From assembly GCA_013044085.1 (NCBI GenBank), contig JABEVI010000293.1:1-9860 (forward strand): a stretch of 9,860 nt of DNA. Reading direction: 5' to 3'. Source of the DNA: Steroidobacteraceae bacterium. GTDB lineage: Bacteria; Pseudomonadota; Gammaproteobacteria; Steroidobacterales; Steroidobacteraceae. Within the stretch, counting starts at the first letter, position 1. Every line of letters starts with the position of its first letter. Shown here piece after piece: positions 1 through 6,672 of this stretch. The position numbers were made by a program, and so were the translations under genes. Below the pieces are notes generated by a model. It saw only the letters and a list, made by a program, of their open reading frames with translations. It was not told where the DNA came from and did not search any database.

Positions 1-933
1 CTGATGCGCGAGACCCAGCTGACGGTCGACGCGCTGATCTATCCGGTTTTCGTCACCGACGGGCGCGGCGGCCGCCAACCCATCGCGTCCATGCCGGGAA
101 TCGAGCGGCTGCCGATCGAGCATCTGCTCTCCGAGTGCGAGGCACTTTCGAAATTGCGCGTGCCGGCGATCGCGATATTTCCGGTCACACCGGTCGAGAA
201 GAAAACGCTCGACGCGCGCGAAGCTTGGAACCCGGACGGCATCGCGCAACGCGCGGTGCGCGCGGTCAAGAAGGAGTTTCCCGATCTCGGCGTCATCACG
301 GACGTTGCACTGGATCCGTTCACGACCCACGGCCAGGACGGATTGATCGACGCATCCGGATATGTGCAAAACGACCTGACCGTGGAAACGCTCGTGCGCC
401 AGGCACGCTCGCACGCCGACGCCGGAGCCGATGCGGTCGCACCCTCGGACATGATGGACGGCCGGATCTGTGCGATCCGCGGCGCCCTCGAGGCGGCGGG
501 CCTCGTGCACACGCGTATTCTCGCCTATGCGGCGAAATACGCCTCGGCGTTCTACGGGCCGTTCCGCGATGCGATCGGCTCCGCCGGGCAGCTCGGCAAG
601 GGCGGCAAGCACACCTACCAGATGGATCCGGCGAATGGCACCGAGGCACTGCGCGAAGTGGCCCTGGATATCGCCGAAGGCGCCGACATGATCATGGTGA
701 AGCCTGGAATGCCTTATCTCGACATCGTCCATCGGGTCAAGGAGCGATTCGGCATGCCGACGTTCGTCTACCAGGTGAGCGGCGAATATTCGATGATCAT
801 GGCCGCCGCAAACAACGGCTGGCTCGATGAGCGGGCCGCCGCGATGGAATCGCTGGTGGCGATGAAACGCGCCGGCGCGGATGGGATTCTCACCTACTTC
901 GCAAGGCGTGCCGCCGAATGGCTGCGTTCCTGA
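1..933 (+). CDS. hemB: Delta-aminolevulinic acid dehydratase (porphobilinogen synthase), 5' end outside the window
   Basis: This enzyme condenses two 5-aminolevulinate molecules into porphobilinogen, the second common step of tetrapyrrole (heme) synthesis in the cytosol. Counting from the ATG at base 4, the two active-site lysines are K178 (in AYAAKYAS) and K233 (in MIMVKPGMPYLDIV). These fit K205 and K260 of the Pseudomonas aeruginosa enzyme with a constant offset of 27 residues. The metal loop reads DVALDPFTTHGQDG (residues 100-113). It has aspartates where zinc-type enzymes carry cysteines, so this is the magnesium-dependent, Pseudomonas-like class. The reading frame is open to base 1 and the internal RLMRE-type segment is normally preceded by about 27 residues. 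The ATG at base 4 is therefore probably not the real start. The gene overlaps aroE by 16 bp, which suggests co-transcription. Confidence 0.96.
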   Translation: MMRETQLTVDALIYPVFVTDGRGGRQPIASMPGIERLPIEHLLSECEALSKLRVPAIAIFPVTPVEKKTLDAREAWNPDGIAQRAVRAVKKEFPDLGVITDVALDPFTTHGQDGLIDASGYVQNDLTVETLVRQARSHADAGADAVAPSDMMDGRICAIRGALEAAGLVHTRILAYAAKYASAFYGPFRDAIGSAGQLGKGGKHTYQMDPANGTEALREVALDIAEGADMIMVKPGMPYLDIVHRVKERFGMPTFVYQVSGEYSMIMAAANNGWLDERAAAMESLVAMKRAGADGILTYFARRAAEWLRS

Positions 934-1775
934 GCGAGTCGTCCGAAGCCGCGGCGGCCGATCATTACGGCCTTGCCGGGCATCCGGTGGCACACAGCTG
1001 GTCACCCTTCATCCACGGCATGTTCGCCAAGGCAACCGGCCAAAACCTCGTGTACCGGCTGTTCGACATCGAACCCCGGGAGTTCCGGCGCGAGGCACTG
1101 CGGCTGTTCACCGGCGGCCTGCGCGGACTGAATATAACGCTGCCGCACAAGCAGGCGGCTGCAGAACTGGTCAACGAGTTGACGCCACGCGCGGCCCGGG
1201 CACAGGCGGTGAATACGATCGCATTCTACGAGGACACGACCTTGCTCGGGGACAACACCGACGGCGTCGGACTGATCGCCGACCTGGAGGGAAACCTCGG
1301 TCTGGATCTGGCAAATAAGAGGATCCTGATTCTCGGCGCCGGCGGAGCAGTGCGGGGCGTGCTGGAGCCGCTGCTCGAGCGCCCGCTGCGAGCCTTGGTG
1401 ATCGCCAATCGCACGCCAGGGCGTGCCAAGGTGCTTGCCGCGGAATTCGCCGACTTGGGACCGGTCGAGGGCTGCGGCTTCGAGGACACCGAGGGACCGC
1501 CCTATGATCTGATCATCAACGGCACATCCGCGTCCTTGGACGGCGAGATGCCGCCCATGCCGCCGGGTCTCGTCAGCGAGGCGACGGTCTGCTACGACAT
1601 GGCCTACGGTCGCGGCGAGACTGCGTTCACCCGCTGGGCCCATTCGCAGCGTGCGGCCCGGGCTGAAAAGGGCTGGGGCATGCTGGTCGAACAAGCAGCT
1701 GCGGCGTTTTCACTATGGCGGGGCGTCCGTCCCGATACCAAGCCGGTACTCGAGGCGCTGTCGCACTTTCGCTAA
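918..1775 (+). CDS. aroE: Shikimate 5-dehydrogenase (NADP-dependent)
   Basis: The 285-residue protein reduces 3-dehydroshikimate to shikimate with NADPH in the aromatic amino acid pathway. The substrate serines are S27 and S29 in AHSWSP. The catalytic pair is K78 (NITLPHK) and D115 (DNTDGVGL). A Rossmann fold follows, with GAGGA at 140-144, and NRTPGR at 164-169 is the usual NADPH-selecting motif. The C-terminal GWGMLVEQAA segment carries the conserved glutamine. The protein is about a dozen residues longer than typical AroE, with the extra residues at an alanine-rich N terminus. The ATG at 918 is the only ATG, GTG or TTG before the conserved region and lies inside the end of hemB. Only a weak AAGG lies about 12 bases upstream, so translational coupling to hemB is likely. 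Its TAA overlaps the stop codon of the convergent carbonic-anhydrase-like gene. Confidence 0.96.
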   Translation: MAAFLSESSEAAAADHYGLAGHPVAHSWSPFIHGMFAKATGQNLVYRLFDIEPREFRREALRLFTGGLRGLNITLPHKQAAAELVNELTPRAARAQAVNTIAFYEDTTLLGDNTDGVGLIADLEGNLGLDLANKRILILGAGGAVRGVLEPLLERPLRALVIANRTPGRAKVLAAEFADLGPVEGCGFEDTEGPPYDLIINGTSASLDGEMPPMPPGLVSEATVCYDMAYGRGETAFTRWAHSQRAARAEKGWGMLVEQAAAAFSLWRGVRPDTKPVLEALSHFR

Positions 1776-2314
1776 CGGCCCGTCCCGTTCGCGCGGTATT
1801 CGTCCTTGACTTGCACGTAATGGCGGGCGCTGTGCAGCAGTCGCCCGACTTCGCTCGCCGAGAGATCGCGAACACGACGCGCCGGATTGCCGAGGTACAA
1901 GCCGCGGCCGGAGAGTTGTTTTCCCGGCGGCACGAGGCTGCCGGCACCGACGATCACCTCGTCGGCAACGATCGCACCGTCCAGGATGATCGCGCCCATG
2001 CCGATCAGGCAGCGGCTGCCGATCGTCGCCGCGTGCAGCACCGCCTTGTGCCCGATCGTGACATCCTCGCCGATCCGCAGCGCGATCCCGCCGGGAGTAT
2101 ACGGTCCGTCGTGCACGACATGCAGCACGCAGCCGTCCTGGACGTTCGTGCGCGCACCGATCTCGATCCGCTCGACGTCGCCGCGCAAAACCGCGAACGG
2201 CCAAACCGACGCGTCATCGCCGAGCAAAACCCGACCGATCACCTGTGCCGCCTCGTCGACGTAAACCCTGTCGCCCAGGACCGGCCATGTGCCGTCGTAT
2301 CCGCGTATCGCCAT
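1772..2314 (-). CDS. yrdA: Gamma-carbonic-anhydrase-like left-handed beta-helix protein (YrdA family)
   Basis: This 180-residue protein is built of hexapeptide (isoleucine-patch) repeats typical of the gamma carbonic anhydrase superfamily, which forms trimers with metal sites between subunits. The core runs from RGDVERIEIG (about 44-53) through NVQDGCVLHVVH to VTIGHKAVLHAATIG. H65, H89 and H94 fall at the three metal-ligand positions. The C-terminal helix region (LYLGNPARRVRDLS to HYVQVKDEYR) matches E. coli YrdA in order and wording. Family members are often annotated as carbonic anhydrase or acetyltransferase, but many, including YrdA, lack well-established activity, so the reaction is uncertain. 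The ATG at 2314 is chosen because GGAG lies 9 bases upstream. The frame stays open further upstream, but that stretch is antisense-like sequence inside gor. The gene starts 20 bp after the gor stop and is probably its operon partner. Confidence 0.93.
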   Translation of the reverse strand: MAIRGYDGTWPVLGDRVYVDEAAQVIGRVLLGDDASVWPFAVLRGDVERIEIGARTNVQDGCVLHVVHDGPYTPGGIALRIGEDVTIGHKAVLHAATIGSRCLIGMGAIILDGAIVADEVIVGAGSLVPPGKQLSGRGLYLGNPARRVRDLSASEVGRLLHSARHYVQVKDEYRANGTGR

Positions 2315-2323
2315 TTTCCAGCT

Positions 2324-2327
2324 CTCC
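2324..2327 (-). promoter_or_regulatory. Shine-Dalgarno GGAG of the yrdA-like gene
   Basis: GGAG on the minus strand lies 9 bases before the ATG at 2314. It fixes the start of the carbonic-anhydrase-like protein and argues against the longer open frame that continues upstream into gor. Confidence 0.7.
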
Positions 2328-2334
2328 GGCGCCG

Positions 2335-3684
2335 CTAGCGCATCGTGACGAGTTCTTCCGCACTCGTCGGATGGATCGCGACCGTGTCGTCGAAATCGCG
2401 TTTCGTCGCGCTCATGCGGATCGCGACCGCAAAGCCCTGAAGCATTTCGTCCGCTCCGGCGCCGATGATGTGACAGCCGACAACGCGCTCTTCGGCTCCC
2501 ACGCAGACGAGCTTCATATCGGTACGCGGTTTGCGCTCGGTGAGCGCATGGTACATGCCGACGAAGTCCGTCCGGTAGACCTTGACCGCATCGCCGTGAC
2601 GGGCACGCGCCTGTGCCTCCGACAAGCCGACGCTGCCGATCGGCGGGTGCGTGAACACGACCGAAGCGATGCACTCGTAGTCGAGGCGCCGCTCGGGCAT
2701 GCCGCCGAACAGCCGGTCGCTCAGCCGCCGACCCGCCGCGATGGCGACCGGCGTCAGGCCGACCCGTCCCGTCACGTCGCCGATGGCGTGTATTCCAGCG
2801 ACACTCGTGTCCTGAAAGGTGTCGGTCAGAACGTAGCCATCGGCATCGATCTCGACGCCGGCGCGCTCCAGGCCCAAATCGGCAATGTTCGGCGTCCGGC
2901 CGATTGCCCACAACAGGCAGTCGTAACCGCCGAACTCGCGGCCATCCGAGGCGACCAGCGTGCGGTTCTCGAACTGCCGATGCACCGCGGAGGGTGTCAC
3001 GTGGGTGTGCACGGTGATGCCGCGGGCCGTCATTTCGCGCTGCAGCGCGCTGCCGAGCATCTCATCGAAGTGGGTCAGCGGCCGGTCCTTGCGGACGAAC
3101 AACTCCACCTCGGCACCCAACCCGCGGAAGGAACTGGCGAGCTCGCAGGCGACATAACCGCTGCCGACGATCGCGACCCGGCGAGGCCGCTGCTCGAGCG
3201 CGAAGAAACCATCCGACGTGATTCCCGCGTCGGCGCCGGGCAGATCGGGAACCGCGGGGCGACCGCCGGTGGCGATGACGATGTGCCGGGCGGCGAAACG
3301 GCGACCGGCGGCCTCGACCGTGCCGGCGTCGAGGAAGCGTCCACGCCCCGCCACGTACTCGATTCCCTTGGCGGCAAGGTTCCGCTCGTAGATCGCGTTC
3401 AGACGCGCGACGTAGCCGTCGCGCTTGCCCTTGAGGGCGAGCCAATCGTGGCCGGTGCCGCCGACATCGAAACCGTAGTGATGCGCATCCTCCAGCGCCT
3501 CGGCGATCTGCGCCGCGTTCCACATGACTTTCTTCGGCACGCAACCGACGTTCACGCAGGTGCCACCCAGCCGCTGATATTCGATCAACGCGGCCTTCGC
3601 GCCGTATTGCGCGGCGCGTTGTGCGCAGGCAAGACCACCGCTGCCGCCGCCGACGACCAGGAGATCGAGAATTTGCTCCGACAC
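2335..3684 (-). CDS. gor: Glutathione-disulfide reductase (NADPH, FAD)
   Basis: This cytosolic flavoenzyme reduces oxidised glutathione with NADPH. From the GTG at 3684 the product is 449 residues, against 450 in E. coli Gor, to which it aligns end to end. The FAD motif is VVGGGSGG near the N terminus. The redox-active disulfide is CVNVGC (C43 and C48). The NADPH domain carries IVGSGYVACELA followed by FVRKDRPL, whose arginine fits NADPH preference. The second FAD motif is HAIGDVTG. The C-terminal interface ends HPTSAEELVTMR with the catalytic histidine. An in-frame ATG at 3708 would add 8 residues. I prefer the GTG because a purine run (GGGGGAA) precedes it closely, the ATG has none, and a likely -10 box abuts that ATG. 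Divergent from prlC and followed by the yrdA-like gene. Confidence 0.96.
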   Translation of the reverse strand: MSEQILDLLVVGGGSGGLACAQRAAQYGAKAALIEYQRLGGTCVNVGCVPKKVMWNAAQIAEALEDAHHYGFDVGGTGHDWLALKGKRDGYVARLNAIYERNLAAKGIEYVAGRGRFLDAGTVEAAGRRFAARHIVIATGGRPAVPDLPGADAGITSDGFFALEQRPRRVAIVGSGYVACELASSFRGLGAEVELFVRKDRPLTHFDEMLGSALQREMTARGITVHTHVTPSAVHRQFENRTLVASDGREFGGYDCLLWAIGRTPNIADLGLERAGVEIDADGYVLTDTFQDTSVAGIHAIGDVTGRVGLTPVAIAAGRRLSDRLFGGMPERRLDYECIASVVFTHPPIGSVGLSEAQARARHGDAVKVYRTDFVGMYHALTERKPRTDMKLVCVGAEERVVGCHIIGAGADEMLQGFAVAIRMSATKRDFDDTVAIHPTSAEELVTMR

Positions 3685-3688
3685 GCTG

Positions 3689-3695
3689 TTCCCCC
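3689..3695 (-). promoter_or_regulatory. Probable ribosome binding site deciding the gor start
   Basis: GGGGGAA on the minus strand ends 4 bases before the GTG at 3684. It is an imperfect Shine-Dalgarno, but the upstream ATG at 3708 has nothing comparable. Confidence 0.45.
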
Positions 3696-3708
3696 GGAAA
3701 GCGACCAT

Positions 3709-3714
3709 GATATA
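3709..3714 (-). promoter_or_regulatory. Candidate -10 box for gor
   Basis: TATATC on the minus strand directly abuts the ATG at 3708. A transcript from it would begin near 3702, inside the longer reading frame and about 18 bases before the GTG at 3684. No good -35 hexamer is visible at the expected distance, so this is only a candidate. Confidence 0.4.
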
Positions 3715-3749
3715 CCGCGCGGGCGTGGCGGCGGCCTCGATGGACCTCG

Positions 3750-3767
3750 CCGCGGTCGCTGCCGCGG
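3750..3767. repeat. Inverted repeat of two CCGCGG blocks between gor and prlC
   Basis: CCGCGG occurs at 3750-3755 and 3762-3767, separated by six bases. Each block is itself a palindrome, so the pair is both an inverted and a direct repeat. It covers the place where a -35 element for prlC would lie and could be an operator. Such blocks are also common by chance in DNA this rich in G+C. Confidence 0.35.
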
Positions 3768-3770
3768 GTC

Positions 3771-3779
3771 TGCTAGAAT
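3771..3779 (+). promoter_or_regulatory. Extended -10 promoter element for prlC
   Basis: TGCTAGAAT contains the TGN extension and a TAGAAT hexamer (5 of 6 to TATAAT). Exactly seven bases separate it from the GTG start of prlC at 3787, so transcription would start at or one base before the start codon. No convincing -35 is seen, which an extended -10 can tolerate. Confidence 0.6.
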
Positions 3780-3786
3780 CTGAGGG

Positions 3787-5805
3787 GTGAACAATCCACT
3801 GCTCGAAACCAGAGAATTACCCGCATTCGACCGTATCCGCGCCGAACATGCGCGGCCCGCGATCGAGCATGTGCTTGCCGAAAACCGCGAACTGATCGCG
3901 GCTCTCGCCGCGAAACCCGACCCAAGCTTCGAGTCCGTGGTCGTGCCGCTCGAGGAGGCCGCCCATACCCTGAGCCGCGTTTTCTCGCCGATCAGCCACC
4001 TGAACGGCGTCGCCAACTCGCAGCAGATCCGAGCCGCCTACAGCGAATGCCTGCCGCTGCTCGCAGCGTACACCGCGGAGCTCGGCCAGAACGCGGCGCT
4101 CGCCGCCGCCTACGCGAAAATCCTGCGTGAAGAAGGCGCCTCGCTCGCACCGGCGGCCCGTAAACTGGTCGAAAACACGGTGCGCGACTTTCGCCTGGCG
4201 GGCGTCGACTTGCCGGATGAACACAAAACGCGGCTGCGCGAGATCTCGCAGCGCCTGGCGTCGCTCGGCGCGAAATTCGCAGAGAACGTCCTCGATGCGG
4301 CGGGCGACTACACACGACCGATCCGGGATCCGGCGGAACTCGCCGGACTGCCGGCCGATTTCCTCGCACGCGCCGCCGCCCAGGCGGCCGCGGCGGGCGT
4401 TCCGGGCTGGCTGTTGAAACTCGACCAACCGACCTACATGGCGGTGATGAGTTGCGCCGAGAGCGCGGCTTTACGCCGCGACATCTACGAAGCCTGGGTC
4501 ACACGCGCCTCCGATCGCGGCCCGAGCGCCGGGCGTTTCGACAACGCCCCGCTGATCGAGGAGATCATGCGCTTGCGCCACGAACTGGCCGGGCTCCTCG
4601 GCTACGTTTCGTTCGCGGATTTCGCCCTGGCAACCCGGATGGCCAAGAGCGGCCGCCAGGTGCGGGAGTTTCTCCATGACCTCGCAGTCCGTTGCCGGCC
4701 GGCGGCGCTCGCTGAATTAGCCGAACTGGAAGAGTTCGCCGGACGCAGGCTGGAAACTTGGGACATGGCGTTCTACTCGGAACTCCTGAAGAAAAAACGC
4801 TTCCACGTCTCGCAGGAGGAACTGCGTCCCTACTTCCCGCTGCCCAAGGTGCTCGAAGGCCTGTTCACGGTCGCCTCACGGCTGTACGGCATTCAGGTGC
4901 GCGAACGCCCCTCGGTCCCCGTCTGGCACCCCTCGGTGCGCTACTTCGATCTGTTCGGCGGCGACGGTCGTCTGCTTGCCGGCTTCTACCTCGATCCGTA
5001 CGCGCGCACTGAGAAACGCAGCGGCGCGTGGATGGACGAGTGCGTCGCCGCGAAAGCCTTGCCGACCGGTGACGCACTGCCGATCGCGTATCTGGTGTGC
5101 AACTTCCCGCCGCCGACGGACAGTACGCCGTCGCTGCTGACGCATGACGATGTAACGACGCTGTTCCACGAGTTCGGGCACGGCTTGCACCACATGCTGA
5201 CCCGCGTCCGCTACCCAAGCATCTCCGGCATCAACGGGGTCGCCTGGGATGCGGTCGAACTGCCGAGCCAGTTCATGGAGAACTATGTCTGGCGCCCCGA
5301 AGTGCTGCCGCTGATCTGCGCGCACGTCGAGAGCGGCGAGCCGCTGCCGCCGCAGTTGCTGTCGCGCCTGCTCGGCACCCGCACGTTCCATGCCGCCCTC
5401 GATACGCTGCGCCAGATCGAACTGGCGTCTTTCGACTTCGAACTGCATGCGGATTTCGATCCGGCGCGCGGCGCCGACGTCGCCGCGAGGATCGCCGAAG
5501 TTCGGCGGCGCATCGCGGTGGCGCCGGCCGCCGAATTCAACCGCCTGCCCTCGAGTTTTACGCACATCTTCGGCGGCGGCTACGCGGCGGGGTACTACAG
5601 CTACAAATGGGCCGAGGTGCTCGCCGCCGATGCGTTCGAGGCTTTCGAGGAAGCCGGTGTTTTCGACCGACACACCGCGATGCGCTTCCACGACGCGATT
5701 CTTGCCCGCGGCGGCAGCCTGGATGCGATGGACGCGTTCGTCGAGTTTCGCGGCCGCGCCCCCGAGGTCGGCGCCCTGCTGCGCGCCACGGGCATCGCCG
5801 CCTGA
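3787..5805 (+). CDS. prlC: Oligopeptidase A (M3 family zinc metallopeptidase)
   Basis: The 672-residue protein is a cytosolic thimet-type endopeptidase that degrades short peptides, including cleaved signal peptides in E. coli. The zinc motif is HEFGH at 461-465, with the third ligand E491 in VELPSQFMEN. The mainly helical N-terminal half (for example FSPISHLNGV at 66-75) and the C-terminal GGYAAGYYSYKWAEVLAADAF region follow E. coli PrlC throughout, and lengths are nearly equal. The GTG at 3787 starts MNNPLL, matching MTNPLL in E. coli. An in-frame TGA sits at 3781-3783, so no longer start exists. The purine run GAGGG touches the start codon and is too close to be a normal Shine-Dalgarno. 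The exonuclease III gene follows 12 bp later in the same frame. Confidence 0.96.
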   Translation: MNNPLLETRELPAFDRIRAEHARPAIEHVLAENRELIAALAAKPDPSFESVVVPLEEAAHTLSRVFSPISHLNGVANSQQIRAAYSECLPLLAAYTAELGQNAALAAAYAKILREEGASLAPAARKLVENTVRDFRLAGVDLPDEHKTRLREISQRLASLGAKFAENVLDAAGDYTRPIRDPAELAGLPADFLARAAAQAAAAGVPGWLLKLDQPTYMAVMSCAESAALRRDIYEAWVTRASDRGPSAGRFDNAPLIEEIMRLRHELAGLLGYVSFADFALATRMAKSGRQVREFLHDLAVRCRPAALAELAELEEFAGRRLETWDMAFYSELLKKKRFHVSQEELRPYFPLPKVLEGLFTVASRLYGIQVRERPSVPVWHPSVRYFDLFGGDGRLLAGFYLDPYARTEKRSGAWMDECVAAKALPTGDALPIAYLVCNFPPPTDSTPSLLTHDDVTTLFHEFGHGLHHMLTRVRYPSISGINGVAWDAVELPSQFMENYVWRPEVLPLICAHVESGEPLPPQLLSRLLGTRTFHAALDTLRQIELASFDFELHADFDPARGADVAARIAEVRRRIAVAPAAEFNRLPSSFTHIFGGGYAAGYYSYKWAEVLAADAFEAFEEAGVFDRHTAMRFHDAILARGGSLDAMDAFVEFRGRAPEVGALLRATGIAA

Positions 5806-5817
5806 GCCCCGCGGCCG

Positions 5818-6609
5818 TTGCCTGTGCTAAGTTTCGCGACTTGGAACGTCAATTCGCTGCGTGTGCGGCTCGCGCAGCTGGGTCTGTGGCTCGGCGCCAA
5901 CGCGATCGACGTGGTCGCGCTGCAAGAAACGAAGCTGAGCGATGAGGATTTCCCGCATGCCGAGATCGAGGCACTCGGTTATCGCGCCGTTTTCTCGGGA
6001 CAACGGACCTACAACGGCGTCGCGATCCTCTCACGTCTGCCGCTACAGGCGACCGTTGCCGGACTGCCGGGCTACGAGGATCCGCAGCGTCGCGTGATTG
6101 CGACGACAGTCGGCGCCATTCGCCTGATCAACGTTTATGTGCCCAACGGCCAGTCGGTGGGCTCCGACAAATACGCTTACAAGCTCGCCTGGCTCGTTCA
6201 ACTCGAACGCTTTCTGGCGCAACAGCTTTCGGAGCACGAGCGGGTGTTGATGGTCGGCGACTTCAACATCGCGCCGCAGGACCGCGACGTACACGACCCG
6301 GCATCCTGGCAAGGATCGGTGCTCGTCAGTGAGGCCGAGCGAGCGGCGTTCGGGCGTTTGACCGACCACGGCATGAGCGACCTGTTCCGTCGATTCGAAC
6401 AACCCGGCGAGTCCTTCAGCTGGTGGGATTACCGTCAGGGCGCGTACCGCCGCAATCGCGGGCTGAGGATCGATCTGATGCTCGCCTCGCCTGGACTCGC
6501 ACCGCTTTGCCGGTACTGCCGTATCGACCGCGAACCGCGCACCTGGGAGCGTCCCTCCGATCACGCTCCCTGCACCGCCGGCTTTGACTTAAGCTGCGTC
6601 GGGGCGTGA
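5818..6609 (+). CDS. xthA: Exodeoxyribonuclease III family AP endonuclease
   Basis: This family cleaves DNA 5' to abasic sites and has 3'-5' exonuclease and 3'-phosphatase activity in base excision repair. Visible residues, numbered from the TTG at 5818, are N10 (ATWNVN), the metal ligand E37 (LQETK), Y107 (YVPNGQ), D148 and N150 (GDFNIAPQD), D219 (GLRIDLML), and D248-H249 in SDHAP. The length of 263 compares with 268 in E. coli XthA. The start is uncertain: TTG at 5818 and GTG at 5824 are the only choices before the conserved first strand, and neither has a clear Shine-Dalgarno. GTG gives MLSFATWN, closest to family N termini. With 12 bp after the prlC stop it is probably co-transcribed, and re-initiation by ribosomes finishing prlC is plausible. 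Confidence 0.93.
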   Translation: MPVLSFATWNVNSLRVRLAQLGLWLGANAIDVVALQETKLSDEDFPHAEIEALGYRAVFSGQRTYNGVAILSRLPLQATVAGLPGYEDPQRRVIATTVGAIRLINVYVPNGQSVGSDKYAYKLAWLVQLERFLAQQLSEHERVLMVGDFNIAPQDRDVHDPASWQGSVLVSEAERAAFGRLTDHGMSDLFRRFEQPGESFSWWDYRQGAYRRNRGLRIDLMLASPGLAPLCRYCRIDREPRTWERPSDHAPCTAGFDLSCVGA

Positions 6610-6635
6610 ACAGGTCGCAGAACGCGCGCAGGCAC

Positions 6636-6665
6636 ATGACACGACGCCGGGCTAGGGCATAAGAT
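6636..6665 (+). promoter_or_regulatory. Candidate sigma-70 promoter for the HD-domain gene
   Basis: ATGACA (6636-6641, 5 of 6 to TTGACA), an 18-base spacer, then TAAGAT (6660-6665, 4 of 6 to TATAAT). Seven bases separate the -10 from the ATG at 6673, so the predicted transcript would begin at or next to that codon. It lies in the 63-bp gap after the exonuclease gene, where I see no terminator. Confidence 0.45.
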
Positions 6666-6672
6666 CGGGCGG

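Noticed and set aside
4..933. Treating the ATG at base 4 as the true start of hemB
   Set aside because: The frame is open to the window edge and homologues have about 27 further residues before this point, so the gene is simply cut by the window.
2315..2911. Upstream extension of the yrdA-like frame to 379 codons
   Set aside because: The extra N-terminal 199 residues lie inside gor in another frame of the same strand and look like frame-shifted shadow. A good Shine-Dalgarno sits before the ATG at 2314, and the remaining 180 residues match the family length.
2245..3783. A 512-codon open frame on the plus strand across gor
   Set aside because: It is antisense to gor, which is conserved along its whole length. 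The translation is rich in Arg, Ala, Asp and Val without recognisable motifs, as expected for the shadow of a G+C-rich gene.
4876..5691. A 271-codon minus-strand frame inside prlC
   Set aside because: It is antisense to the zinc-site half of prlC and has no recognisable domain; coding-shadow composition.
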